From Acidobacteriota bacterium (lineage in GTDB: Bacteria; Acidobacteriota; Terriglobia; Versatilivoradales; Versatilivoraceae), in assembly GCA_028875575.1 (NCBI GenBank), contig JAPPDF010000037.1:35443-99442 (forward strand): a DNA stretch of 64,000 nt. The letters are read 5' to 3'. Every line of letters begins with the position of its first letter. The first letter of the stretch is position 1. Below are positions 8,732 to 17,196 of this stretch, in pieces. Position numbers and translations under genes: made by a program. A model generated the notes under the pieces. It saw only the letters and a list, made by a program, of their open reading frames with translations, ran no database searches and was not told the DNA's origin.

Positions 8732-9430
8732 TCACTCCAACCGGGCCGCCAGCCCCTCGAGAATCGGATCCAGCAGTCGATTCAGCCGGCTGAAGCGGCC
8801 GGGATCGGACAACATCAGGTCGGCGCTCTGAATGAACGGTCTGTCGACAAGTTCGTCGGCGCAGCCGTGAGCCAGGTCCTCAAGGGCTTTCCGGGTGGTT
8901 TCGAGGTGGAATTGAAGGCCCAGGACGCGGTCGCCGTAGGCAAAAGCCTGGTTCAGACAGGCCTGACTACGGGCCAGGTGGACGGCCCCGCGGGGCAGGT
9001 CGAAGGTTTCTCCGTGCCAGTGAAAGACCTCGGCTTGTTCGGGGAAAAGGCTCCCCAACGGGTGAGCGGCCGCCTCCGGGGAGCGATGTATGGGAAACCA
9101 GCCGATCTCGGGCTCGCTGTTCTTGTATACCCTGGAGCCGAGAACGTCGGCGATGAGCTGGCTGCCCAGGCAGACGCCCAGAATGGCTTTGTCGGCCTGG
9201 AGGGCCTGACCGATGAAGTCCTTTTCGGCCTTGAGCCAGGCGTGCCTGGACTCGTCGTTGGCGCTCATGGGGCCGCCCATCACCACCAGCCAGTCGATCT
9301 CATCCACGGGTGGAAGCGGTTCATCCCGATAGAGCTCGGTCAGGCTGACCTGCCATCCGCGCTCCCGGAACCAGGGGAGCATGGATCCCAGGCCCTCGAA
9401 GGGCACGTGTTTCAAGGTGTGAACTCTCAT
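8732..9430 (-). CDS. Type-1 glutamine amidotransferase (GATase1) domain protein
   Basis: A free-standing class-I amidotransferase of 232 residues, similar in form to the YfeJ/GMP-synthase-like amidotransferases. The nucleophile C87 is in GVCLGSQ, with H175 and E177 in LQFHLE completing the triad. DWLVVMGGPMSAND near residues 46-59 is the usual oxyanion/substrate strand. No synthetase domain is attached, so it probably supplies or removes ammonia in a small-molecule pathway. It precedes the nitrilase gene in the same operon with no gap. Confidence 0.87.
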   Translation of the reverse strand: MRVHTLKHVPFEGLGSMLPWFRERGWQVSLTELYRDEPLPPVDEIDWLVVMGGPMSANDESRHAWLKAEKDFIGQALQADKAILGVCLGSQLIADVLGSRVYKNSEPEIGWFPIHRSPEAAAHPLGSLFPEQAEVFHWHGETFDLPRGAVHLARSQACLNQAFAYGDRVLGLQFHLETTRKALEDLAHGCADELVDRPFIQSADLMLSDPGRFSRLNRLLDPILEGLAARLE

Positions 9431-9528
9431 ATCGGCAAGGGGTTTCTCTCGGGTGACCGCAGGCTCGCTCGGGGCGGGTCAGCCCTCCCAGTCCTCAGAG
9501 CCGGACAAGTGCCGGAAGCGCAGTCCGA

Positions 9529-10713
9529 TCATTCCGTTCCGAATGTGAAAACCACGGAATGACGGTAGGTCTGACCCGGCCGCAAAATGATGGAGTGCCA
9601 ACCCGGCTGGCCCTCCTTGGTGATGGAATCGGGGAAGTGCTGGGTCTCCAGGCAGAATCCGGTCTGTTTCCGGTAGGCGATGCCGCCCTTCCCCTGGATC
9701 GACCCGTCCAGATAGTTGCCGGTGTAGAGCTGCACTCCCGGCGCGGTGGTGTGCACTTCCAGGGTCCTGCCTGAAACGGGCTCCCGCACCCTTGCCGCCC
9801 GCCTCAACTGGCCGGGGGATCCGTCCAGAACGAAGTTGACGTCGTAGCCCTCGCGCTGATCCTTGGCGTCTGGCGCAATATTTCCAATGTCGGCGCCGAG
9901 CGTCTTGGGCTTGGTGAAGTCGAAACGGGTTCCCTCGACCGGGCTGATCTCGCCGGTCGGAACGCCCAGCCCATCCGACACCGTGTAGCTGGGCGCGTTC
10001 AACTGCAGCTCGTGTCCCAGCACATCCGCCGCGTCATGCCCCGCCAGATTCCAGTAGGCGTGGTGGGCCAGGTTGACGATGGTGGGAGCGTCGGTTTCGG
10101 CCTCCATCTCGAATCTCAGCGAGTTGTCGTCTGCCAGGGTATAGGTGACCGTGGTGGTCAGATTTCCGGGGTATCCCTCCTCTCCGTCGGGGCTGGTGTA
10201 GGTCATCTTCACCGAGGCTCCGTTGTCGGATTCGGACTCGCCGGCCACCGTCCACACCTTTCGATCGAATCCCTGGTCTCCTCCGTGAATATGGTGTTCC
10301 CCGTAGTTCTTGGTCAGGGAGTACTCGTGGCCGTCGATGGTGAACCGGGCGTTGGAAATTCGGTTCACCACCCGCCCGCAGATGCAGCCGAAGTAGGGAT
10401 GGCGCGGCAGGTAGTCCGCCAGCTTGTCGAAACCCAGAGTGACGTCCGCCATCTCGCCCTGGCGATCCGGAACGTGCATCTCGGTAAGAATCGTCCCGTA
10501 ATTGGTGATCCTGGCCTTGAGGCCCTGGCTGTTGGTCAGGGTGTAGAGAAACACGGGGGCTTCGCCTACCTGACCCCACTCCACCTTTTGCAATCGGACC
10601 GGTTTCTCCTCATCACCCGACCGGCTGGATTCCGGCGGGCCGCAACTCAGAGTCCCGGCCAGAAGGCTCACGGCCATCAGGGTCGGCGCAACTTCTCGGT
10701 AGGCTCTCGTCAT
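9529..10713 (-). CDS. Exported aldose 1-epimerase (galactose mutarotase)
   Basis: Interconverts alpha and beta anomers of aldohexoses. It has 394 residues, the family length plus an N-terminal export signal of about 25 residues ending in a cysteine (GTLSC) that may be lipidated; the lipobox is imperfect. Family motifs include NRISNARFTIDG, the catalytic histidine in YGEHHIHGG, HAYWNL with the second histidine, and TRFDF and GYDVNF further on. The start is backed by a GGAGG ribosome site 7 bases upstream. Export suggests a periplasmic role in sugar uptake. It lies near, and on the same strand as, a PHP-domain gene. Confidence 0.9.
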   Translation of the reverse strand: MTRAYREVAPTLMAVSLLAGTLSCGPPESSRSGDEEKPVRLQKVEWGQVGEAPVFLYTLTNSQGLKARITNYGTILTEMHVPDRQGEMADVTLGFDKLADYLPRHPYFGCICGRVVNRISNARFTIDGHEYSLTKNYGEHHIHGGDQGFDRKVWTVAGESESDNGASVKMTYTSPDGEEGYPGNLTTTVTYTLADDNSLRFEMEAETDAPTIVNLAHHAYWNLAGHDAADVLGHELQLNAPSYTVSDGLGVPTGEISPVEGTRFDFTKPKTLGADIGNIAPDAKDQREGYDVNFVLDGSPGQLRRAARVREPVSGRTLEVHTTAPGVQLYTGNYLDGSIQGKGGIAYRKQTGFCLETQHFPDSITKEGQPGWHSIILRPGQTYRHSVVFTFGTE

Positions 10714-10793
10714 GGGTTCCTCCGGTGGATTGACGGCCTGCAGTCAACCTCAGCCGGCGACTCCTTCCTGGATGCGAGCAGTCGAACCTCGAA

Positions 10794-11780
10794 TCAGGAA
10801 TCCTTGTCCACAAATACCGGCTGAGTCCAGGCCACGTATCCCATGGAGTCCACCACCCGGGCCCGCACGTAGCGCTCGCCCCCCTGGAACCGATAGCGGG
10901 CCGTCAACCCGTGGGCCTTGGTGAGCAGGCGGCCTCCGTCACCGATGAAATGGGTGGTGTACTTGAAAGTCGGTTTCTCCTCAATGGTGATCTCGATTCC
11001 CTGGTCGTCAACCCGCAGATCCGACAGGGAAACGCCGGTGGAAGCATAGAAGCGACCGGCCTCCAGGCCCTCCATGATGGCCACGGTCGAAAGACGGGGA
11101 GCCCGAACCACCACCCAGCCGCGCCCCGGGTTGAGGCGGTCGGGGCTGAATTCCCCCTTGAATTGGTGGGCGTCATCCACGGCGATCCCGTAAATGAGCT
11201 TGCCGCTGCTGAGGATCTCGTCCCACATGGCCTCCAGTCCCGGCGAGCCACCGCCTCCGTGGTTGTGGACCGACGGCGCGCCGTTGTAGATCTCGAAGAG
11301 CTTGTTGTTGCGGATTTGGCGCATTTGATCGGCGGTCAGAGCCCAGTGGAAGTTGGGATGGTTGATGTGGGGCACGCCGCCCACCCCGCGGATGGCGTCC
11401 ACGTTGCGCTGGAGCATGTCCACCGGGTCGGAGCCGCCTTGAGGTGGGACGACCTCCCGCAGGTTCAGTCCATTGATGTGGATGGGGCTTCCTTCGAGGC
11501 TGTCGGTGACTTCTTCTCCGTTGATGACCAGGAACTGCTCCCGGGCTGCAAATATGCTGTTGAGGCCCTTGACCTCGGTCAGGAAGTTATGGTCCGTCAG
11601 CACCAGGAAGTGGTAGCGGTGCTCCTTGTACCAGCGCACCACCTCGTCCGGAGTGCTGTCTCCGTCCGAGTTGATGGTGTGGGTGTGGGTGTTCCCCTTG
11701 TACCACTGCAGCGTCTCGTCCGGAGTCATGGCCAGCAGGCAGAGGGGGATGAATGCGACGGCAAGGTGGATGCGTTTCAT
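10794..11780 (-). CDS. PHP-domain metal-dependent phosphoesterase, probably exported
   Basis: A 328-residue protein with an N-terminal hydrophobic stretch (about residues 5-18) consistent with a signal peptide. The PHP metal site begins with GNTHTHTINSDG (about 29-40), and TDHNF follows near 61. Histidine-rich segments later in the chain (INHPNFHW, VDDAHQFKG) supply further ligands. Proteins of this sort hydrolyse phosphoesters with a two- or three-metal centre; the substrate here is unknown. Its stop is 80 bp before the epimerase gene, so co-transcription is possible. Confidence 0.82.
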   Translation of the reverse strand: MKRIHLAVAFIPLCLLAMTPDETLQWYKGNTHTHTINSDGDSTPDEVVRWYKEHRYHFLVLTDHNFLTEVKGLNSIFAAREQFLVINGEEVTDSLEGSPIHINGLNLREVVPPQGGSDPVDMLQRNVDAIRGVGGVPHINHPNFHWALTADQMRQIRNNKLFEIYNGAPSVHNHGGGGSPGLEAMWDEILSSGKLIYGIAVDDAHQFKGEFSPDRLNPGRGWVVVRAPRLSTVAIMEGLEAGRFYASTGVSLSDLRVDDQGIEITIEEKPTFKYTTHFIGDGGRLLTKAHGLTARYRFQGGERYVRARVVDSMGYVAWTQPVFVDKDS

Positions 11781-12254
11781 GGGACCTGTTTCCGAGGAGA
11801 TTGTGCCGGCTGGTGTTCTGTCTCAGAAATAGGGTTGCCATCTTTCGGAGCGCAACGGCGCCGGACTCCAGGAGCGACGACGAAGACGGTGCCGTTCCGC
11901 CTGAACCTGGAGGGCCGATGGAGGTTCCCGGGAGGGTGAGCACAACGGTTCCTGTTCACTCAATCGCAATGAGTTTCTCCAACCGACCGTTTCCTGGTGG
12001 AACCTCTATCGGAGATGGTGATCCTATTTCTGAGACAGGACACTTGGCCGGGCAGCCAGCCTAAACATAACCCATCCCTCCGAGCCAAGGCAACGATTCC
12101 CGAAGGTGGCGGGACTCCCCGGGCAAAAAGAAAGACAAAGGCTGACCGACCTGCAATACTGGTTCACGGGGAGCGCCTTCGAACAGGCTGAGAACGGGCC
12201 TCCAACCCTTCCCGCGAACGACTCCCGGGTATTCTGAGACAATGGAGGTGACTC
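11781..12254. other. Intergenic interval dominated by a MITE-like element
   Basis: Apart from the element at 11813-12043 nothing gene-like is seen. The last 30 bases carry a strong ribosome-binding site (GGAGGTGACTC just before ATG 12255) for the TlpA-like gene. Confidence 0.6.
11813..12043. mobile_element. MITE-like element, family B, copy 1
   Basis: A 231-bp non-coding element whose ends are about 30-bp inverted repeats. The left end begins GTGTTCTGTCTCAGAAATAG. The right end, read on the other strand, begins GTGTCCTGTCTCAGAAATAG. Both continue into a CCATCT block and a GGAGGTTCC-type internal block. A second copy, in opposite orientation and with an extra 37-40 bp inside, is at 29424-29694. 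No transposase is encoded. Confidence 0.78.
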
Positions 12255-12953
12255 ATGGTCGATGAGGATTCTTCACCTGCCGAAATTGGTCGATCCATCC
12301 AGGCCCATGCCCGGGCCATGACGGTAATGAGCCAGGAACTCGGCTCCAGGATCGATGCCGCCGCGTCCAAGCTGAGCCAGCAGGCCCGAATGCTCAAGAT
12401 CCTGGTCTGGCTCCTGGCGATCCATGCGGGCTTCGGGTTTCTGGTGATGGCTGCTCTCGGTTTCTTCGGGGTCATGGGATACCTGGCGTCCCGCCAGGCA
12501 GCCGTCGGCATGCAGGTTCAAAGCGACAGCGCCGCCATGGTCGGCAAGCTTCTGCCCGGTTTCAGACTGGAGGACCAATCCGGAACCCAGGTGACCAATC
12601 GGGAAGTCGAGGGCAAGGTGGTTCTGCTGAACTTCTGGGCCACCTGGTGCGGGCCCTGCAGGACCGAAATGCCCTGGTTCGTGGAGTTCCAGGAACGCTA
12701 CCGGGAGAGCGGCTTTACCGTGCTGGCCGTATCGATGGACCAGGAAGGTTGGGAGGTCGTGCGGCCATTCATCGAGCAACAGGGGCTCAACTTTCCGGTC
12801 TTTGTGGGCGACCGCGACTTCGGGGATGCCTTTGGCGGCGTCGAGGTGCTGCCCATTACCTTCATCGTGGATCGCACGGGGAAGATAACCGCCCGCCACA
12901 GGGGGCTTGTCGACAAATCGGAGTATGAGAAAGAGATCGAGGCTCTTCTCTAG
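12255..12953 (+). CDS. Membrane-anchored TlpA-like thiol-disulfide oxidoreductase
   Basis: A 232-residue thioredoxin-fold protein, probably facing the periplasm. A helical N-terminus (about 1-48) is followed by one membrane span (about 50-80), then a TlpA/ResA-type thioredoxin domain with the active site WCGPC (C132 and C135) and the cis-proline segment EVLPITF near 195. Such proteins reduce cytochrome c apoproteins or other disulfides, but no cytochrome biogenesis gene is adjacent. The start has a strong GGAGGTGA ribosome site. It ends with TAG. Confidence 0.88.
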   Translation: MVDEDSSPAEIGRSIQAHARAMTVMSQELGSRIDAAASKLSQQARMLKILVWLLAIHAGFGFLVMAALGFFGVMGYLASRQAAVGMQVQSDSAAMVGKLLPGFRLEDQSGTQVTNREVEGKVVLLNFWATWCGPCRTEMPWFVEFQERYRESGFTVLAVSMDQEGWEVVRPFIEQQGLNFPVFVGDRDFGDAFGGVEVLPITFIVDRTGKITARHRGLVDKSEYEKEIEALL

Positions 12954-13037
12954 CCCGCATTTCTCACCAAGGGACGTGATGATAGCGCAGGCTTTTCACT
13001 GGTTGCTGCAGACTCCTGACCGCTACCATAGGCCGAA

Positions 13038-14315
13038 ATGGCTGGAATCCTGATATCTGCATTCCGAATTTCGCTGATTTGCGGACTGCTTCTCCTTTCG
13101 GGTGTGAGACAGCATGGGGTGAGCCCGATGCCGGCCGGAGAGTCGGACTGGCCCCAGTTCCTGGGTCCGAAGCGGAACGGCGTATACGGAGGTCCGGCGA
13201 TTCCCGGTTCCTGGCCTGCCTCCGGGCCATCCATCCTCTGGCGGAAGCCGGTTGGGGAGGGGTTCAGCGGAACGGTGGTGCAGGCCGGACGCCTGATTCT
13301 GTTTCATCGGCTCGAGAGCAGGGAACGGGTGGAGTGCCTTGAGGCTCGAACCGGCCGCCCACTGTGGCACTACGACTATCCGACCGGCTATCGGGACGAT
13401 TTCGGTTTCGACGGCGGCCCCCGAGCCACTCCCTCGGTCTGGGAGGGCAAGGTCTACACCCTTGGCGCCCAGGGAGTGCTGTATTGCCTGGAGCTGGAGA
13501 ACGGCAGGAAAGTCTGGAGCGTGAAGACCCATGAGAAGTTCGGCGTACGCAAGGGCTTCTTCGGCGCCGCCTGCTCCCCCCTGGTTGAGGACGGGCGGCT
13601 GTTCCTGAACGTCGGCGGACAAGACCAGGCGGGGCTGGTTGCCTTCGATGCCCGAAACGGGCGAGTCTTGTGGACCGCCACCGATGACGAGGCCAGCTAC
13701 TCCTCTCCGGCCATGGCCACCTTGGGCGGCCGCCGCCAAGTATTGTTTTTCACCCGTACCGGACTGGTTTCGGCGGATCCGAAGAGCGGAGAGGTCCTGT
13801 TCCGCTTTCGCTGGAGAGCCCGCAGCCGGGCTTCGGTGAACGCCGCCACTCCGTTGTCGGCAGGCGCCTCGATTTTCCTCTCGTCCAGCTATCGGACCGG
13901 AGCGGTACGGCTCAGGGTCAATGGCTCCGAGCTGGAAACCGTCTGGACCTCGGACGAGTCCCTTTCCAACCACTATTCGACCAGCGTGATCCGAGGGGAC
14001 CACCTCTTCGGGTTCCACGGCCGCCAGGAATATGGCCAGTCCCTGCGCTGCGTGGCGCTGAAGACGGGTCGGGTCCTCTGGAGCCGGGACGGTGTCGGCG
14101 CCGGCACCGTGAGCCTGGCGGGGGACCGGCTGGTGGTGCTGAAGGAGAACGGGGAACTGCTTCTGGTCGCGGCCTCGCCTGGGGCCTTTCGCCTCATCGC
14201 CAAAGCCAGGATCCTGGCCTCGACCGTGCGAGCCTATCCGGCCCTGGCCGACGGCCGCCTGTTTGCACGCAATCAGAAGGAGCTCGTGGCCGTGGATCTT
14301 CAGCCCGACCGATAA
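13038..14315 (+). CDS. Exported PQQ-binding-like beta-propeller protein
   Basis: A 425-residue protein with an N-terminal signal peptide (about 1-25) and the characteristic opening DWPQFLGPKRNGVY of this acidobacterial and planctomycete family. Repeated propeller blades follow (GRLILFHRLES, GKVYTLGAQGVLYCLE, GRVLWTATDD, GRVLWSRDG). There is no clear PQQ dehydrogenase catalytic residue set, so a scaffold or BamB-like role is possible. It resembles the protein encoded at 15597-17111 on the other strand, which shares the FLGP opening and blade pattern, so they are probably paralogues. Confidence 0.82.
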   Translation: MAGILISAFRISLICGLLLLSGVRQHGVSPMPAGESDWPQFLGPKRNGVYGGPAIPGSWPASGPSILWRKPVGEGFSGTVVQAGRLILFHRLESRERVECLEARTGRPLWHYDYPTGYRDDFGFDGGPRATPSVWEGKVYTLGAQGVLYCLELENGRKVWSVKTHEKFGVRKGFFGAACSPLVEDGRLFLNVGGQDQAGLVAFDARNGRVLWTATDDEASYSSPAMATLGGRRQVLFFTRTGLVSADPKSGEVLFRFRWRARSRASVNAATPLSAGASIFLSSSYRTGAVRLRVNGSELETVWTSDESLSNHYSTSVIRGDHLFGFHGRQEYGQSLRCVALKTGRVLWSRDGVGAGTVSLAGDRLVVLKENGELLLVAASPGAFRLIAKARILASTVRAYPALADGRLFARNQKELVAVDLQPDR

Positions 14316-14362
14316 CAACCACTGCCCACGAAGGGGACAGATGCAGGAAAGTGTTTCATGGT

Positions 14363-15613
14363 TCAGGGCTTGGGGACCTGTGCTCGCTGCAGCGGTTGGC
14401 GCGCTCCGTAGGTGAGCGAACGCCAGGCCCACTCGGCCGGTCCGAAGCGGAACCGCTGCAGCCAGAGCCGCGAGGCGACGAGCTGCACCGCCCAGACGCC
14501 GGCCACCAAGCCCACCTGTCCCAGGCGGTCGACCGACCCAAACCAGCCGAGCCCGTGGCCGTAGAATATGGTCGTGCACAGGACGGACTGCAGCAGGTAG
14601 TTCGTCAGCGCCGTCCGGCCGACCGCGGTGAACGGACGGGTGAGACGGCGAAGCGCGGTGGTGCGGCATGCGAGCATGACGAGCCCGACGTAGCCTAGGC
14701 TGACGGCAATGCTCGGCCAGTAGTTGAACTGGGCGCCGATGAAGAACGACCAGACAGGCCATCCCCGCTCGAAGTCGAGGGAGAGGCCGTATGCCTGGAG
14801 GGGAAGGCCGACCGCTACCGCCGCCGCGATCAGCCCCGCATAGAAGCGCGTCGAGCGGCGGGCGCTGAAAACGTCGCACTTGAAGAGCGCCATACCCATG
14901 AGCATCAGCCCGCCTGCACGCCAAAATCCCCAGATGATCAAGACGAACGTCTGGAAGGCGAAGGCCTCCGCCGACCGGACGGGCTGTTGATCGACCCAAC
15001 TGCCGCGAAAGGCGGCGAGCGAGGACTCGATCATCTCCGGCGTCGGACGCCACACGTCGGCCGTAAACGCGTTCAGCGCTTCCTTCGGCCAGTACTCCAG
15101 CGACAGGCCGCCCGCCAGGGAGGTGGCCGAGCCGACCGCCAGCAGGGTCGTTCCGAGCGCCGCCAGCCATCCCGGCGACAGGCGGCGCAGCGGGTAGACC
15201 GCCACTCCGCAGACCGCGTAGGTGAAGAGAATGTCGCCAGGCCAGAGCAGGTAGGCATGGAGCAGCCCGATGACCAGCAGGTACCCCATCCGGCGGAAAT
15301 GCACCCCGGCGGCGTCGCCGCGCGTCTCGGCCCGCTCCGCCATCAGGACGATGCCCGCGCCGAACAGCATCGAGAAGATAGCCATGAACTTCTGATCGGC
15401 GAGCAACCGTCCCGCCAGCCAGACGTAGAGGTTCGCGCCCTCCAGGTCGCCGTAGGCGGTCGGGTTGAAGTAGGCCGCCCGGGGCATCGCGAATGCCTGG
15501 ATGTTCATCACCAGGATGCCGAGCAGGGCGAAACCGCGCAGGACGTCGATCGCGTCGATGCGCGCGGTCTCGGTGATGGGCCCTGAGTCCAGCCGGTCAA
15601 GGGGTCTGGTCAT
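14363..15613 (-). CDS. DUF418-family multi-pass membrane protein
   Basis: Starting at the ATG at 15613 (MTRPLDRLDS) gives 416 residues; another ATG at 15625 adds four. The open frame extends further upstream, but that part lies antisense-like within the propeller gene and is not protein-like. About ten hydrophobic helices are visible, beginning IDVLRGFALLGILVMNIQAF. The C-terminal DUF418 region contains GRTALTNYLLQSVLCTTIFY, a typical signature. The function of the family is unproven; transport has been proposed. It overlaps the end of the upstream propeller gene by about 17 bp, so translation is probably coupled. Confidence 0.85.
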   Translation of the reverse strand: MTRPLDRLDSGPITETARIDAIDVLRGFALLGILVMNIQAFAMPRAAYFNPTAYGDLEGANLYVWLAGRLLADQKFMAIFSMLFGAGIVLMAERAETRGDAAGVHFRRMGYLLVIGLLHAYLLWPGDILFTYAVCGVAVYPLRRLSPGWLAALGTTLLAVGSATSLAGGLSLEYWPKEALNAFTADVWRPTPEMIESSLAAFRGSWVDQQPVRSAEAFAFQTFVLIIWGFWRAGGLMLMGMALFKCDVFSARRSTRFYAGLIAAAVAVGLPLQAYGLSLDFERGWPVWSFFIGAQFNYWPSIAVSLGYVGLVMLACRTTALRRLTRPFTAVGRTALTNYLLQSVLCTTIFYGHGLGWFGSVDRLGQVGLVAGVWAVQLVASRLWLQRFRFGPAEWAWRSLTYGARQPLQRAQVPKP

Positions 15614-17111
15614 GTTGCCGTTCATTCGCCCGCAGGTCGTAGCAGAGCAGCCGGGGGGATCCTCCCCGCACGAAGTCGCGGCGGTTCTGGGAGACATAGA
15701 GCAGGCCGCGGCTGAGGACCGGAGGAGACCAGGACTCGCGGGCGGCGAACAGCCAGGCGCGGGAGAGGATCCGGTAGCCCTGGGGGGAAAGGTCGAGCCA
15801 CAGGAGGTGGCCCAGTTCTCCCAGGCAGAGAAAATGTCCATCGGCCCAGAGCAGGGATCCCCGGTAGGTGGTGAAGGTTCGGGTCATCCGGCGGCCGCCG
15901 AACTCGACGGTTTCTTCCCATTCGGGAACGGCGCGCCACATCTCCTTTCCCGTCTTCAGATCGACGCACACCAGGGCCGCATCGGGCTCATTGCGGCCGT
16001 CGAACCCGTAGAGGTAACCCTCACGGTGTATGGCCGTGTTCCAGTGCAGGCCGAAGTGGGGCGCGGTCCAGGCCAATCGGTGGGTACCGTCGGGGAGAAG
16101 GTCGAGCAGCGCCGCTCCCGTCTTGTAGCTGGCCGAGATCAGCACCTGGTTGCCGATCACCACCGGGTTGGAAGCATTGACCGACTCGTAGCTGCGGCTT
16201 CTCCAGGGAAAGCGGAAGTCGATTTTTCCGTTGGCGGGATCGATGCTCAACAGCCCCCCGGTGGGAGGACGGCTTTCGCCTCCGGCGTAGACGAAAATGC
16301 GCCGCTTGCCTCTCACCGTGGCCGGAACCGGGGACGCATAGCTGGGTCCCCATCGGTCTCCGGTCTCCCACACCAGCTTGCCGGTGACCTTGTCCAGAGC
16401 GATCACCGAGGGCCCTCCGGGGGCGCCCACGTTGACGATCAGCAGGTTTCCTTCCACCAGGGGTGTGGAGGCGACTCCGAAGAAATCCTGGGGTACACGG
16501 AACTCCCGCGACAATTGGCGTTTCCAGTGGATGGCGCCGGACTCCAGATCCAGGCAGTGGAGCTGACCTTCGGCGCCGTAGGTGTAGACGCGGTTGCCGT
16601 CGATCACAGGGCTGCAGCGGGGCCCGTTGTTGTAACCGTAGCGGTCGCTGTAGCCCGTCGGGTAGCGAAGGGTCCAGTAGCCTTGTCCGGTTTCGGGGTG
16701 CAGGCAGTCGACGATTTCCTCCTGTCCCTGGCGGTAGAAGTAGACCAGCCGGGAGCCGTGAATGGCCGGTGAGGTGTAGCCGGTCCCCTTGGCCAGTTCC
16801 CAGACCAGGGGCGGCCCCCCGTCCGGCCAATCCTTGAGCAGGCGGGTCTCGGTGGAAACCCCGTCGTGGGACGGTCCCAGGAAAGAGGTCCAATCGTGGG
16901 TGACGGCTCCCGGGGGCAGGGGCTTGGGCTTGATGTGAAAGCGAACACCGGGGTGAGTTTCCGGTGAAGGAGGGTTGCCTTTGGCGGATGCCAGCAGCGG
17001 AGCGGCTCCGGCGGTCCACCCATGGGCCGGCAAAGACCGATCGCCCGTTTGACAGGCGCTCTGGCCGAGCCAGATTCCGGCCAGCATGAATCCCAGCAAT
17101 GGTCGTCTCAT
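15597..17111 (-). CDS. Exported PQQ-like beta-propeller protein, possible lipoprotein
   Basis: A 504-residue protein. The N-terminus is a short signal ending in a cysteine (LGQSAC), so it may be a lipoprotein, though the lipobox is poor. The conserved DWTSFLGPSHDGVS opening is at about residues 82-95. Propeller blades follow (GTGYTSPAIHGSRLVYFYRQ, VYTYGAEGQLHCLDLESG, KLVWETGDRWG, GLLYVSQNRRD). It shares blade order with the protein at 13038-14315. The start is backed by GAAGGAGCG immediately upstream of ATG 17111. The downstream DUF418 gene overlaps it. Confidence 0.83.
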   Translation of the reverse strand: MRRPLLGFMLAGIWLGQSACQTGDRSLPAHGWTAGAAPLLASAKGNPPSPETHPGVRFHIKPKPLPPGAVTHDWTSFLGPSHDGVSTETRLLKDWPDGGPPLVWELAKGTGYTSPAIHGSRLVYFYRQGQEEIVDCLHPETGQGYWTLRYPTGYSDRYGYNNGPRCSPVIDGNRVYTYGAEGQLHCLDLESGAIHWKRQLSREFRVPQDFFGVASTPLVEGNLLIVNVGAPGGPSVIALDKVTGKLVWETGDRWGPSYASPVPATVRGKRRIFVYAGGESRPPTGGLLSIDPANGKIDFRFPWRSRSYESVNASNPVVIGNQVLISASYKTGAALLDLLPDGTHRLAWTAPHFGLHWNTAIHREGYLYGFDGRNEPDAALVCVDLKTGKEMWRAVPEWEETVEFGGRRMTRTFTTYRGSLLWADGHFLCLGELGHLLWLDLSPQGYRILSRAWLFAARESWSPPVLSRGLLYVSQNRRDFVRGGSPRLLCYDLRANERQHDQTP

Positions 17112-17196
17112 CGCTCCTTCTCAAGTTCGGGAGGCCGCAGCCAACGCGGAATGATACCTCTTGTGAGGAGTGCAGACCACGGGTGAGACAGGCAAG

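Noticed and set aside
13023..15170. Very long antisense frames (also 4863-5960, 7823-9562, 42011-44401 and 49607-51418)
   Set aside because: All lie opposite well-supported genes in high-GC DNA, lack domains and ribosome sites, and have amino-acid compositions typical of complementary-strand artefacts.
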